A stretch of DNA of 64,000 nucleotides from Lunatimonas salinarum (GCF_017811155.1 NZ_JACVCV010000011.1:124001-188000); one strand, 5' to 3'. Numbered from the stretch's first letter, positions 1-9,450 are shown. Program-made: numbers and translations. Notes: generated from the letters alone by a model not told the origin.

Positions 1-77
1 AACAGTTTGTCCGGGGATGGGCTACAAGAATAAAGCCATAGCAGGGAAGCGGCAAAAAGCCAGCAGATGTTGCGCAT
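1..77 (-). CDS. Lipoprotein, N-terminal fragment (runs off window)
   Basis: An ATG at 77 opens a frame that stays open to the window edge and reads MRNICWLFAASLLWLYSCSP. It has a positively charged start, a hydrophobic stretch and a lipobox (LYSC, Cys18), so a lipoprotein signal peptide is likely. Only 25 residues are visible and no function can be given. A TAnnTTTG element lies 14 bp upstream of the start. Confidence 0.6.
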   Translation of the reverse strand, partial: MRNICWLFAASLLWLYSCSPSPDKL

Positions 78-90
78 GTTGTTTTTTTGG

Positions 91-98
91 CAAAGATA
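91..98 (-). promoter_or_regulatory. Bacteroidota -7 promoter element, TATCTTTG
   Basis: The minus strand reads TATCTTTG, a full match to the Bacteroidota -7 consensus TAnnTTTG. It sits 14 bp before the ATG of the partial lipoprotein gene. No clear -33 TTTG was identified. Confidence 0.5.
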
Positions 99-159
99 GG
101 GATTCTTCCCGTCTATTCCACGGCTAGCCCCCCAGTTTGGAGGGTGTCGCCCTCAGAAA

Positions 160-711
160 CTACATGATTATTTCCGAACGACTTGTTTTATCCAGCATAC
201 GAAGGATGGACAGATTTCCATTGACAAACGTTTCCACCATGTCAAATCCCACCCAAGCGAGTTCTTTGCTCTCTTTGCTGAGAATAAGTGGTTCATCCAT
301 CTCCGCTTCAATCAAAAACCGGACGTCGTAGTGAAAGTGCTCTGCCACGTCTCCCCTTGCAGGAATCAGATGCCTGTCTATATCGAAGATGGTCCGATCC
401 ACCAAGCGGAGAGAAGTCAAACCGCTTTCCTCTCTCGCCTCGGTAAGGCTTACCTCCAAAAGATTATCGTTTCCATCAGCATGCCCCCCCAACTGAAGCC
501 ATTTATTCAGCTTTTTATGAAGGGTGAGCAGGGTGTGCGTGCGGGTTTTGTTTACAATCCATGCGGAAGCTGTGAAATGTCCCGCTGTCCGTTCTCTGCT
601 GAAAGCCAATGGATGATCCACGAGATCAAGAAAATCGCGAACGAAATGCTGCTCCTCCTCAAAGACCGTTTTATAATGCTCCAGTAAAAACTTCAATTGG
701 CTTCTGTTCAT
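160..711 (-). CDS. Nudix hydrolase
   Basis: A Nudix-fold pyrophosphohydrolase of about 183 residues; substrate unknown. The Nudix box is the stretch GGHADGNDNLLEV followed by SLTEAREESGL. Against the MutT pattern the E-x2-E-E-x-G-U metal-binding core (EAREESGL) is kept, but the first Glu is Asp and the usual Arg before the core is Thr. That form resembles the subgroup with an LGGHAD motif. A longer frame begins at 741, but it would overlap the upstream gene. The Met at 711 lies 7 bp after that gene's stop and is the preferred start. It is the last gene of an apparent operon with recQ and the conserved gene before it. Confidence 0.8.
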   Translation of the reverse strand: MNRSQLKFLLEHYKTVFEEEQHFVRDFLDLVDHPLAFSRERTAGHFTASAWIVNKTRTHTLLTLHKKLNKWLQLGGHADGNDNLLEVSLTEAREESGLTSLRLVDRTIFDIDRHLIPARGDVAEHFHYDVRFLIEAEMDEPLILSKESKELAWVGFDMVETFVNGNLSILRMLDKTSRSEIIM

Positions 712-718
712 AACTGAC

Positions 719-1303
719 TTATCGTTTAAATACCCTTTCAATAAACTCGCTGAAAGGTTTTGCAGGCAAGTACATCCGGTCGGAATATACCGTTACCAAT
801 AGTTTCAAGAAACTGGGCTTATTGTCAAGGGAAACCTTTTCGATACTTACGTTACCAAAAAGCTGATCGATAGGCTGATTCGGCATGGCAGAGGAAAACG
901 GGGGCTTGTAGTACAACTTTTCTGTCATGCGAACCCGATCCGCCAATTCCTCCATTTTTCGGTCCAAACTTACCCGATGATATCCCAAAGCTAACAAACG
1001 GTCGCCAAAAGCAAAGAATAAATGCTGAAAATCGACAGGAGTCAAAGGCTTTTCATAGCTTATCGCCAATCCATTGGCATAAGGGCTATTCAACACATGT
1101 ACTTCGGGCTTCTTGTTGATCCCGATTGTTTTCAGGTGGTAGTTATTGTAAATCAAACTTAATACGCCTTCGCCTTCGTCAGAATCCATCCAAGCCAACG
1201 TCTCTGATGCTTCCTCCCGGGACTCCAGAAAATTCTCTTTATGGGATAGCTTCTTACTCCTTGTGGGAAAAAGCTTCCCTAACAGGTCGTCAATGTAGGT
1301 CAT
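719..1303 (-). CDS. Conserved hypothetical protein, recQ-linked
   Basis: A 194-residue soluble protein that I do not recognise beyond its general likeness to conserved Bacteroidota proteins of unknown function. It has no signal peptide, membrane segment or obvious motif, and it has a mixed alpha/beta composition. The start codon overlaps the recQ stop in an ATGA arrangement at 1300-1303, which implies translational coupling. The Nudix gene follows 7 bp downstream, so the three genes probably share a transcript. Confidence 0.65.
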   Translation of the reverse strand: MTYIDDLLGKLFPTRSKKLSHKENFLESREEASETLAWMDSDEGEGVLSLIYNNYHLKTIGINKKPEVHVLNSPYANGLAISYEKPLTPVDFQHLFFAFGDRLLALGYHRVSLDRKMEELADRVRMTEKLYYKPPFSSAMPNQPIDQLFGNVSIEKVSLDNKPSFLKLLVTVYSDRMYLPAKPFSEFIERVFKR

Positions 1304-3246
1304 TCCATTTTAAGTTTAATCCTGCCGTCCGCCGTTGTTGTAATGACTTCTTCATCCTCCATCATACGTACAATTTCGGCCGCTTCCAAACTATCGTTGT
1401 AGCCAGCTTCCGCCAGGAGCTTCCTGAGAGAAAACGCTTTACCCCCGGACAATGTTATCAGAATCTTTTCCCGGATACCTTCTTCGCTACCTACGTCCAG
1501 TGTCAACTTCTTCCTATTCAGGCATACATCGCAAATCCCGCAAACCTCGTCCGTATGCTCTCCAAAATAGTCCAGCAACACCAGCGTGCGACAAAGTTGC
1601 TTATTTTCTGCGTAGGCCGCCATAGATCGTGCCTTTCGGACAGCCAAATCGCGGCGATGACCAATCCTCTTTTGGTTTAACGGCAGCTTCCCTGCGTCAA
1701 AACGTGGAGTCAAAAAGGTGACTTGTGGTTGATCCCTTCGAGGATTATATGCCAAAACCTCCAACGAGTCCAGCTTCTGAAGCATTTTCTCTATCTGTGT
1801 CTCTGACAATCCCAGCGCCTTGGCCAATCTCCCCTCCTGCACTTTGACATAGCCGGAAAACAATTCGCCTCCATACATCCTCAGCAATAACTTCACTAAT
1901 GGATCCAAACTAGCATAGCGGACCTGTACTTCGTAAAGCTGCGACTGTGAAACAGGGATGTGTATGGTAGAGGGTACCAGCAGTCCTTCACTAAGCAAGA
2001 GTAGCGATTCCTCCTGCATCACCTTTAGCGCATTGTACGTGAGCAATGCATCCAACTGGTAAGTCTGGGTAAAGGAATGCAAATCAAAATCAAAGCTACT
2101 CATCTCACTGCTGCCCACGGCTATCCGATAATGATTTGCGAGACTTTGATATACCTTTCGGATAAACTCCAAAGACGGATAGGTCTGTGCGGCGCGTTCC
2201 TGAAGCTGTGCGATATCATGTAGGCTGTAATACAAAACAGCAAATGCCTTAAACCCATCACGGCCCGCCCGTCCGGCCTCTTGGTAATAGTTTTCCAGAT
2301 TTTCCGGCAGATCCAAATGAATTACTACACGAACGTCTGGTTTATCAATACCCATTCCAAAAGCATTTGTTGCCACCATCACCCGTACCTTCCCGTTGAT
2401 CCAAGCTACCTGTCGGACAGAACGCTCCTCGCTATTGAGTCCCGCATGGTAGTAAGTAGCGGAAATACCCAGACGGTTGAGCTGATCAGACATTTCCTTG
2501 GTGCCTTTTCGATTTCTAACATACAAGATTGCAGATCCTTGCACCTTCTTGAGTACCTCCCAGGCCTTTTCAAATTTATTTTCGGCTTCTCTTGCCACAA
2601 AAGAAATATTTCGGCGCTTTGCGGACTGCGCAAATACTGCGCAGTCCTTCAACTCAAGCTTATCAATAATATCTTTCTGCACATCTAAGGTAGCAGAGGC
2701 TGTCAGGGCGATAAACGGAACCTGTGGGTGAATTTCCCTAAGTGCTGCTATCTCAAGATAGGGCGGTCGGAAATCATACCCCCATTGGGAAATGCAGTGT
2801 GCCTCATCTACAGCGATCATGGAAACCTTCATTTGCCTGAACCGCTCCAAAAAAAGATCCGTTTTTAGCCGCTCGGGGGAAACGTACAAAAACTTTACTT
2901 CCCCATAGATGCAATTGTCCAAAAGGACATCAATTTCCCTCGGCCGCATCCCCGAATACACCGCCACAGCCTTGACACCCTTCTTCTTTAGGTTATCCAC
3001 CTGATCTTTCATCAGCGCTATCAGCGGACTTACTACCAAGCAAATCCCCTCATGCATAAGTGCTGGAACCTGAAAACAAAGCGATTTACCTCCTCCCGTA
3101 GGAAGAATCGCAAAGGTATCCCTACCTCCCGCCACAGAAAGCACGATTTCCTCCTGTAATGGACGAAAATCCGAAAATCCAAAGATGGATTTTAAAACCT
3201 GTAATGCTGTTTCCTTTGACGCAGCCATGGAATCATCTTTCGGCAC
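1300..3246 (-). CDS. recQ: ATP-dependent DNA helicase RecQ
   Basis: A 3'-to-5' superfamily 2 helicase for recombination and repair. Visible motifs are Walker A PTGGGKS (about 49-55), the DEAH box VDEAHCISQWG (about 146-156), SAT (LTASAT) and motif VI QEAGRAGRDG. The C-terminal zinc-binding Cys cluster CGICDVC is followed by a winged-helix RecQ-Ct region. At 648 residues it ends without a clear HRDC domain, as some Bacteroidota RecQ proteins do. The start at 3246 gives MPKDDSMAAS; the Met seven codons later (3228) is equally possible. It is first in a compact operon with two downstream genes. Confidence 0.95.
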   Translation of the reverse strand: MPKDDSMAASKETALQVLKSIFGFSDFRPLQEEIVLSVAGGRDTFAILPTGGGKSLCFQVPALMHEGICLVVSPLIALMKDQVDNLKKKGVKAVAVYSGMRPREIDVLLDNCIYGEVKFLYVSPERLKTDLFLERFRQMKVSMIAVDEAHCISQWGYDFRPPYLEIAALREIHPQVPFIALTASATLDVQKDIIDKLELKDCAVFAQSAKRRNISFVAREAENKFEKAWEVLKKVQGSAILYVRNRKGTKEMSDQLNRLGISATYYHAGLNSEERSVRQVAWINGKVRVMVATNAFGMGIDKPDVRVVIHLDLPENLENYYQEAGRAGRDGFKAFAVLYYSLHDIAQLQERAAQTYPSLEFIRKVYQSLANHYRIAVGSSEMSSFDFDLHSFTQTYQLDALLTYNALKVMQEESLLLLSEGLLVPSTIHIPVSQSQLYEVQVRYASLDPLVKLLLRMYGGELFSGYVKVQEGRLAKALGLSETQIEKMLQKLDSLEVLAYNPRRDQPQVTFLTPRFDAGKLPLNQKRIGHRRDLAVRKARSMAAYAENKQLCRTLVLLDYFGEHTDEVCGICDVCLNRKKLTLDVGSEEGIREKILITLSGGKAFSLRKLLAEAGYNDSLEAAEIVRMMEDEEVITTTADGRIKLKME

Positions 3247-3322
3247 GAAGGGTCCACTTGGATCACCCCCTTCAGCCCGTCCTTTTTTGTTGAAGATAAG
3301 CTACTCTTAGCCGGCTGGCAAG

Positions 3323-5257
3323 TTAATCGAAAAAATCCTTTTGGCTTCCAGAGATATTAACTTGAGGATGAGTATGTGGCAAACCATCTAACCCAAACCC
3401 TTTTTCTACCGTAAGAAGTTCCCCTCGGTCTGTATCCAGAAAAAACAGATCACCCTTGGGAGATACCAAAAAGGTCTCTCCCTTCACCTCAAATCCATGA
3501 AGCTGCAGCGGATCGAAAGTACCCCGTCGAATCCGATTGGGCAGTACCTTGTACCGGAACTCCTCCTCCGTCACCTCTTTCTGAAAGCTATAGAGCATAC
3601 CCCGATAATACCAATCTACTAAAGTTCCTTTAGATAGGCGGTACACCACCCAATCCTCAGCGTAGTACCCACGGGCAAAAACCCAGAATTGATAGCATAC
3701 CAATAAGAACAGGGTCGCCATCGTCAATCGGTAAGCTACCTTAGCCCTATCCGAAACCCACCAAAACAGCATGGCAAGCAGCACCCATACCAAGGCCATT
3801 TCGACCAAGTCCAAGTAAAGGTGGTCGAGTTTTGCATTTGGGAGGTATTGAACACTGTAAATCAAAGCATTGAATAGATACACTGCCCATTCCAGCAGCT
3901 TTCCCAGCCAAATCCCAAGAAAAGGAATGAAGGAAAAGAGCAAGAACGGAATTCCCAGCGCCATAATGGCAAAGGCCCCCGGAATTGCGATAAGATTCGA
4001 CAGCAAAAAGTAGGTGGGGAAGCTATGGAAATAGTGGAGTGTAAGGGGAAAAGTAGCTAGCTGGGCGGCTATACTTACGCTTACAATTTGCCAAAAATAA
4101 TCCACTATTTTTGAACCCGGAGTCCACCATCCGACGATTACAGGCTGAAAAAGCAAGATTCCCAACAATGCGGCATAGGACAGCTGAAAGCCTACAGCAT
4201 AAAAAATAAAGGGGTCATAAAGCACCAACATCAAGGCTGAAAGGGCTAATGGGTTGAAGATTGATGGGCTTCGGGATTTTATCTGTGCCATAGCTACAAA
4301 AGTAAGCATGGTAGCCGCCCGCATGACTGAAGGTGACATCCCGGTAATCATCGCATAAACCCATATGATGCAGATAACCACGGATAGCAGAAACACCCTC
4401 CGTAAAAAAGTAAGCCGTTGAGGTTTCCAGAAGAGAAAGAAAAATCCATAAACGATCCCTACATGTAGCCCCGAAACTGCCAGGACATGCATTGCGCCGG
4501 CAGTAGCATAAGCTTCTTTCATATCCGAATCCATGGTGTCTTTCTGACCCAGTAGCAGTGCTTTGGCAATCTGCCTTGCCTCTGTACGCTGAAGGTATAG
4601 ATCCATTCGCTGTGCTAGCCGATCCCTAAGCACCACCATCCGCTTAAACAACCCGAGAGGCTGCCTTTCTGTTAAAATTTGTACAGGCTTGTTTATAAAA
4701 TGACGATGGTAGACCTGTTGTCGTTCCATAAATTTTTGGTAGTCAAATTCACCGGGATTTTCAGGAGGTGCTATCCGCCTGGGTGTACCTTGTATGTAAA
4801 CGACATCCCCTGGCATCAAAGCAACTTCACCTACATGATAAATCAACACAACTCCGCTTACAGCGTGAAACGCACCCTCGCACCTTACCGCTACTACCTC
4901 CACCCGATTCGCTACCCACTTGGCTTTGGGTTCATCTATTTCCATCACCGTGGCCACATATCCATTTATCTCGCCTTGAAAAAGGAGGTGGGAGGGATCA
5001 TTTCTAACATCCTTTTGATGTGCAAATGCAACGCCTGCTAACATCAGTATTCCATAAGCGGTGATCGGTAATAAATCGATATAAAAGTAAGTCCGAAAAC
5101 GAAGATCGGAATACAATAAACCAGCATACACTACCAACAAAAAAAATGTGCCGCCTATCCACCCGTATCCCGACAAAAAAAACGTGCTTGGGTACAACCA
5201 TACCCCTACAAAGAAAAAAAACACATACCGTAAAAAGGGAAACTGATTAAACGGCAT
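3323..5257 (-). CDS. comEC: ComEC/Rec2-family DNA-uptake channel protein
   Basis: A polytopic membrane protein of 644 residues matching the ComEC/Rec2 family, which moves single-stranded DNA across the inner membrane. The N-terminal part has several hydrophobic helices and a DUF4131-like soluble region. The Competence domain is marked by ALLLGQKD and HVLAVSGLHVGIVYGFF. The metallo-beta-lactamase domain seen in many Firmicutes ComEC proteins is absent, and the C-terminus is a short soluble tail. It lies 76 bp upstream of recQ on the same strand. A helix-hairpin-helix ComEA-like protein occurs separately at 61978-62700. Confidence 0.85.
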   Translation of the reverse strand: MPFNQFPFLRYVFFFFVGVWLYPSTFFLSGYGWIGGTFFLLVVYAGLLYSDLRFRTYFYIDLLPITAYGILMLAGVAFAHQKDVRNDPSHLLFQGEINGYVATVMEIDEPKAKWVANRVEVVAVRCEGAFHAVSGVVLIYHVGEVALMPGDVVYIQGTPRRIAPPENPGEFDYQKFMERQQVYHRHFINKPVQILTERQPLGLFKRMVVLRDRLAQRMDLYLQRTEARQIAKALLLGQKDTMDSDMKEAYATAGAMHVLAVSGLHVGIVYGFFFLFWKPQRLTFLRRVFLLSVVICIIWVYAMITGMSPSVMRAATMLTFVAMAQIKSRSPSIFNPLALSALMLVLYDPFIFYAVGFQLSYAALLGILLFQPVIVGWWTPGSKIVDYFWQIVSVSIAAQLATFPLTLHYFHSFPTYFLLSNLIAIPGAFAIMALGIPFLLFSFIPFLGIWLGKLLEWAVYLFNALIYSVQYLPNAKLDHLYLDLVEMALVWVLLAMLFWWVSDRAKVAYRLTMATLFLLVCYQFWVFARGYYAEDWVVYRLSKGTLVDWYYRGMLYSFQKEVTEEEFRYKVLPNRIRRGTFDPLQLHGFEVKGETFLVSPKGDLFFLDTDRGELLTVEKGFGLDGLPHTHPQVNISGSQKDFFD

Positions 5258-5336
5258 AACCTACACATTTTCCACAATATACGAACAATGACGAATCCCA
5301 TCAAGCTTATCTTCTGTCAGTCAACAAAAAAACTCA

Positions 5337-5504
5337 ATGATAAAAAAGCACAAGCATTTCGTTCGCTTTCCATTAATAAATACCCTGGAAGTACAGGAAT
5401 ACCGACCAATCCCGGAAATGCCCCAAAAAGTAAAGTTTGGACTTACTCTCGCCTATAAAAAATGTGGGCGCTACATCACATTATTTCGAAGACGGAGGAT
5501 CTAG
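5337..5504 (+). CDS. Possible small basic protein (55 aa)
   Basis: An ATG frame of 55 codons lies in the gap between comEC and the GNAT gene and reads MIKKHKHFVRFPLINTLEVQ at its start, ending in an Arg-rich tail. It is divergent from comEC and its 3' end overlaps the GNAT stop. Nothing in it is recognisable. It may be a chance frame, and only conservation in relatives would raise confidence. Confidence 0.25.
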   Translation: MIKKHKHFVRFPLINTLEVQEYRPIPEMPQKVKFGLTLAYKKCGRYITLFRRRRI

Positions 5505-5930
5505 TTTCATCTTGTAATGAAGGATGCTACATTCTTCAAATTTATCCCCCACCTTTTCAAACCCAAATTTTTCATATAAACCCATGGCTGTTATCTGGGC
5601 ATGAAGGTAGCGAATCCTACCTTCCGCCGCGGGATTTTGATCAATATCGCCCAAAACCGCCTTTAACAAAGCTTGGCCAACTCCACGGCTTCGATATAAT
5701 TTGAGTACTGCGAACCGTTCCAATTTCACGCCTTTATCCGTAAAACGCCACCTAGCAGTCGCAACGGGGACGTCGTCGTATTTGGCCAGAAAATGGGTAG
5801 ACCGCTCCTCGTATTCATCATATTCTTCTTCAGGAGCTACGTGCTGCTCAATCACAAAAACTTCCTCACGAATCCTAAAAAGCACTTCAAGCTCGTCGGG
5901 GTTATTGACTTTGTTTACTTCTATCGCCAT
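5481..5930 (-). CDS. GNAT-family N-acetyltransferase
   Basis: A single-domain acetyl-CoA-dependent N-acetyltransferase of about 149 residues, with an ElaA-like look. The acetyl-CoA motif A is LERFAVLKLYRSRGVGQALL (R-x-x-G-x-G). A C-terminal beta-alpha-beta unit contains AQITAMGLYEKFGFEKVGDKF, split here by its LYEKFGF signature. Substrate unknown. The frame extends to 5951, but the Met at 5930 (MAIEVNKVN) fits the family start better. Either start overlaps the end of phoH (stop at 5902), so the two genes are probably cotranscribed. Confidence 0.85.
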   Translation of the reverse strand: MAIEVNKVNNPDELEVLFRIREEVFVIEQHVAPEEEYDEYEERSTHFLAKYDDVPVATARWRFTDKGVKLERFAVLKLYRSRGVGQALLKAVLGDIDQNPAAEGRIRYLHAQITAMGLYEKFGFEKVGDKFEECSILHYKMKLDPPSSK

Positions 5931-6894
5931 AGAACCTCTCCTTTTCTTCAATGCTTTCGTGTTTCTCGTAAGCGTCTATTATGGATTTGACCAAACGGTG
6001 CCTGACAACATCCTTCCCGGTCAACTGAACAACTCCGATCCCCTTCACCTCCTTGAGGATTTTTAGTGACTCGGAAAGCCCGGATTTTTGACGCCGGGGC
6101 AAATCTACTTGAGATTGGTCTCCGGTAATGATGACTTTGGAGTTCGGTCCCATTCTTGTTAGGAACATTTTTATCTGCTCGCTCGTGGTGTTTTGGGCTT
6201 CATCCAACAAGATAAATGCATCGTGCAGGGTTCTACCCCGCATATAGGCAAGAGGTGCAATTTCAATCACGCGGGTTTCTTGATAAAATTTCAGCTTCTC
6301 AGATGGCACCATGTCGCCTAATGCGTCATAGATCGGCCTAAGGTAAGGATCCAGCTTTTCCTGGAGATCACCCGGCAAAAACCCCAGATTTTCACCTGCC
6401 TCAACTGCAGGACGGGTAATAATGATTCGCTTTACCTCCCTGTTTTTAAGCGCCCTCACGGCAAGTGCCACAGCGATGTAGGTCTTCCCACTGCCCGCAG
6501 GGCCCAGAGCAAATACAAGGTCATTCTTAAACGATGCTTCCACCAACTTCTTCTGATTGGGCGACTTAGGCTTAATAACCAACCCCTTATTCCCATAAAG
6601 AATCGTTTCGTTCTTGCCCTGCATTTGGTCGACAGGGGTATTTTCCAAGGAAATATAATCCCGCACGTTTTCCGGAGTCACCCGCCCAAATCGGTTTAAA
6701 TGCTCCAACAGCATGTTGAGAATATCGTTGATACGGAGTATTTCCGGCGCTTGCCCCTTTATGCGGATTTCATTTCCTCTTGATATGATCTTACTTTCGG
6801 GAAATGCCGAGGCAATTTGCCGTATGTTCTCATTGTCAGACCCCAAAAACTCCAACAAAGAGACATTTTCCAGTGTAATTACTTTTTCTACCAA
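5902..6894 (-). CDS. phoH: PhoH-like ATPase
   Basis: A P-loop NTPase of the PhoH family, 330 residues. It has an N-terminal KH-like RNA-binding segment (about 1-100), Walker A GPAGSGKT (131-138) and Walker B ILLDEAQN. PhoH proteins are linked to RNA metabolism and stress; the exact role is unknown. The start is a TTG codon at 6892-6894. An in-frame TAG lies a few codons upstream, with no earlier ATG, so the non-ATG start is well supported. The GNAT gene overlaps its 3' end. Confidence 0.92.
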   Translation of the reverse strand: MVEKVITLENVSLLEFLGSDNENIRQIASAFPESKIISRGNEIRIKGQAPEILRINDILNMLLEHLNRFGRVTPENVRDYISLENTPVDQMQGKNETILYGNKGLVIKPKSPNQKKLVEASFKNDLVFALGPAGSGKTYIAVALAVRALKNREVKRIIITRPAVEAGENLGFLPGDLQEKLDPYLRPIYDALGDMVPSEKLKFYQETRVIEIAPLAYMRGRTLHDAFILLDEAQNTTSEQIKMFLTRMGPNSKVIITGDQSQVDLPRRQKSGLSESLKILKEVKGIGVVQLTGKDVVRHRLVKSIIDAYEKHESIEEKERFYGDRSKQSQ

Positions 6895-6945
6895 TCCTGA
6901 TTTCTTCTATTTTCGCTCAGCCTATTCTAACAAGGATAAAATTCC

Positions 6946-6953
6946 TATTTTTG
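6946..6953 (+). promoter_or_regulatory. Bacteroidota -7 promoter element, TATTTTTG
   Basis: A full TAnnTTTG match 46 bp upstream of the ATG at 7000. It lies in the short divergent gap between phoH and the SAM-hydrolase gene. No good -33 TTTG is visible at the expected distance. Confidence 0.4.
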
Positions 6954-6999
6954 TTTAGCACATGATACAAAAGTAACAATTTTTAAATGATTTGCTTCT

Positions 7000-7770
7000 A
7001 TGGCATTAATAACATTCACTTCCGACTTTGGATTGGAGGACTACTACGTTCCTGCGGTCAAAGCGAAGATGCTTTCCATAAACCCACAACTCATCATCGT
7101 GGATATCACCCATCAGTTGGGCTTATATGATATTGCCCACGCTTCTTTTGTGTTGCGCGCCGTTTACAACGATTTCCCAAAGGGATCTGTTCACTTGGTG
7201 GCACTTAACAGCACGAGTGCACAAGCGGACGGATTTATTGGTATCAAACTCAATGAGCACGTATTCATTGGGCCCAATAACGGCGTGCTGAGCATGCTTG
7301 CTGACCATGACCCAGGGATCATCGTAAAGTTCTCCAGCGCCCACTTGCGAGACAGCACCTTTCCCGCCAAGGACATTTTGGCCCCCATTGCCGCAAAGGT
7401 AGCAAGTGGTGCAGCCATACACGATTTCGGAGGTCCTTTGCAATCCATCCGCAAGGTAATATCCCGTCAGTTCAAGGCCAGTAAAAAGGAAATTATCGGG
7501 TATGTGGTGCGAGTAGACCATTACGGAAACCTGATTACCAACATACCTAGGGAGGTTTTCGAGAAATTGAACCCGGGACGTTTCACCATTGAGTTTAGTA
7601 GAGAAACCTTGGAAACCCTACAACATAGTTACCACGAAGTAGAGCCCGGAGATTGCTTTGCTTTGTTCAATAGTTTGGGCCTGTTGGAAATAGGGATCAA
7701 TCATGGCCACGGTGCTGATCTATTAGGCATGAGGTACGACAGTCCGGTTTATATACAGTTCGAACACTAA
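7000..7770 (+). CDS. SAM hydroxide adenosyltransferase (DUF62 family)
   Basis: A 256-residue cytoplasmic protein of the S-adenosyl-L-methionine hydrolase/hydroxide adenosyltransferase family (formerly DUF62). These enzymes split SAM to adenosine and methionine. Family signs are ITFTSDFGLEDYYV at the N-terminus, GPNNGVL, and the conserved second domain with VRVDHYGNLITNI. The length is typical. It is monocistronic and divergent from phoH, and is followed by the tRNA-Leu region. Confidence 0.85.
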   Translation: MALITFTSDFGLEDYYVPAVKAKMLSINPQLIIVDITHQLGLYDIAHASFVLRAVYNDFPKGSVHLVALNSTSAQADGFIGIKLNEHVFIGPNNGVLSMLADHDPGIIVKFSSAHLRDSTFPAKDILAPIAAKVASGAAIHDFGGPLQSIRKVISRQFKASKKEIIGYVVRVDHYGNLITNIPREVFEKLNPGRFTIEFSRETLETLQHSYHEVEPGDCFALFNSLGLLEIGINHGHGADLLGMRYDSPVYIQFEH

Positions 7771-7846
7771 CAAACTGACTGGCAAATAGATCGCCAAAAA
7801 ACACCCCACAACCAAAAAAAATATTTTGGCACCGCCCCTTAATTTG

Positions 7847-7877
7847 TTGTGTAGAATAAAATCTTTAGCCATATTTG
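7847..7877 (+). promoter_or_regulatory. Probable promoter for tRNA-Leu
   Basis: TTG (7847-7849), a 20-bp spacer, and CATATTTG (7870-7877), one base off TAnnTTTG, give good Bacteroidota promoter geometry. Transcription would begin about 100 bp before the tRNA. An inverted repeat CCGTTC-N6-GAACGG lies in the leader. Confidence 0.4.
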
Positions 7878-7986
7878 CATCCCGTTCAGCAAGGAACGGA
7901 AAAGAAAGTGATGTCTGTGGTGATAAACTAATCTACGAGGATCAAAAACAATGTTAGTCGCAGCGTATCCCCTTTCTATTGTACCT

Positions 7987-8070
7987 GCCCAGGTGGCGGA
8001 ATTGGTAGACGCGTTGGTCTCAAACACCAATGAGGTTACACTCGTGCCGGTTCGACTCCGGCCCTGGGTA
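7987..8070 (+). tRNA. tRNA-Leu(CAA)
   Basis: An 84-nt class II tRNA. The acceptor arm GCCCAGG pairs with CCTGGGT (one G-U pair), followed by discriminator A at 8070. The D arm is GCGGAATTGGTAGACGC. The anticodon stem TTGGT/ACCAA encloses the loop CTCAAAC, giving anticodon CAA (UUG codon). There is a long variable arm and the T loop TTCGACT. The 3' CCA is not encoded. It lies directly upstream of an integrase gene, the usual arrangement for an integration site. Confidence 0.96.
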
Positions 8071-8216
8071 CAAATTTGGCCAAAAACGGCCTTTAAGACA
8101 CATTGGAGGGGGTTTTCTCCGTTACACAAATTTCACACAACCTGCCTCCAGAAGCCCAGAAACGGGGTTCACGAAAACGCATTTCACATTTTTTTCACAC
8201 GGAAAGATGTAGAGGT

Positions 8217-9450
8217 ATGCGTGCTAGTGCCCTATGTCGAATCCGTAAAGACCGGATGAATCGATCCGGAGAAGCGCCCGTATATCTCCAGATAATCGTC
8301 AATTCCGAAAGGCTCCAGATACCCTTAAAAGTGTCCTGGCCAGTGGTTTTTTTTTGACGCTAAAGCCGGTATTTTCCTTGAACGATACAAGGGGGATACC
8401 CAAGCCCATGACTTCAATTTGCTGGCCCAAATGCAGATGGCGAAAGCCAACGAAATCTTCATTTATTACCGCCATAATGACCAAGAATTGACTGCTGCAT
8501 CTTTTCGGAAAGAATTCAGTAGATTTGGCGCAAGAACGAATTTTTTGCAGTGGTCGCACCTTGAAATCGAAGAAAGGTACCAGGCCAACCGAATCCAGCT
8601 CCAGACCCGAAAAAACTCCCTGGCGAGCATCAACAAAATCCGGCAGTGGAGAGAAGAAATAAAATTTTCGGAGCTGAACGGCGAGCTGATGAAGGACCTC
8701 CAGGCCTGGTTAAAAAACAACCAGGGAATGAAGGTCAATTCGGTAGGTGGAATCCTGAAAACGGTGAAGGTGTATGCCAAGGCCGCGCACGAGCAGGGGC
8801 TCGCCATTGACATTGACAGCATTTCGAAGTTTAAGCTTCCACAATCCAAAGGGAGGATCACCTACCTAAAACCGGAGGAATTGACTAAACTCCATCACTA
8901 CTACGTGAGCGAGGAAATTTCAGAAACCCATAAGCGCGTATTGGGCCAGTTTCTGTTTTCCACCATGACAGGTCTCCGGTTTAGCGATATCGAGCGGGTC
9001 GACTGGAAAAATATTGACGACGACACCTTGGATTTTGAACCCTTTAAAACCCGAAGTATTGAAAAACGGATCAAAATACCGCTAGTTGAATCCGCTTTCT
9101 ACCTGATACAAACCAAGAAGGGTAAGCTATTCGAAACGATGGCCCTACAAGCGACAAACCGGGTGCTAAAAGATATTGCCATCAAATGCAATATCCGGAA
9201 AAACCTCACAACACATTTAGCGAGACATACATTTGCTACGGAGTTTCTACGCAGAGGGGGAGCAATCGAAGTCCTGAAAGAACTCATGGGACATACAAAG
9301 ATCGAGACCACGATGATCTATACCCACGTGGATGAGGAGCGAAAGCGCCAACAGATGGGCTTGATGGAGTACTCCATCTTCAAAAACAATTTGCCTTCCG
9401 GAGGGATGAAGTTAGGACAAACTCAAAATCCACAAAACCGCCTGATATAG
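8217..9450 (+). pseudogene. Tyrosine recombinase/integrase with frameshift at a T9 tract
   Basis: Two frames make one Bacteroidota site-specific integrase of about 411 codons. The N-terminal arm-binding part starts at ATG 8217 (RIRKDRMNRSGEAPVYL) and runs into a TGA just after nine T bases at 8347-8355. Removing one T joins it in frame to FDAKAGIFLERYKGDTQ and then to the frame from 8419, which carries the SAM-like domain and catalytic core. Core residues are visible: Arg in MTGLRFSD, H-x-x-R in THLARHT, His in LMGHTKIETT, and Tyr in MIYTHV. So only the homopolymer breaks it. It is either a pseudogene, a sequencing error, or a slippage-controlled gene. Part of it (8617-8797) is duplicated at 11437-11617. 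Confidence 0.85.
8617..8797 (+). repeat. Integrase-internal copy of a 181-bp direct repeat
   Basis: This segment matches 11437-11617 over 181 bp with three visible differences. It covers the integrase N-terminal core-binding region (LASINKIRQWREEIKFSE to KAAHEQ). This is the parental copy, because it lies within the continuous integrase frame. Confidence 0.95.

Noticed and set aside
712-741. Longer start for the Nudix gene
   Set aside because: It overlaps the upstream gene and adds ten residues not typical of the family.
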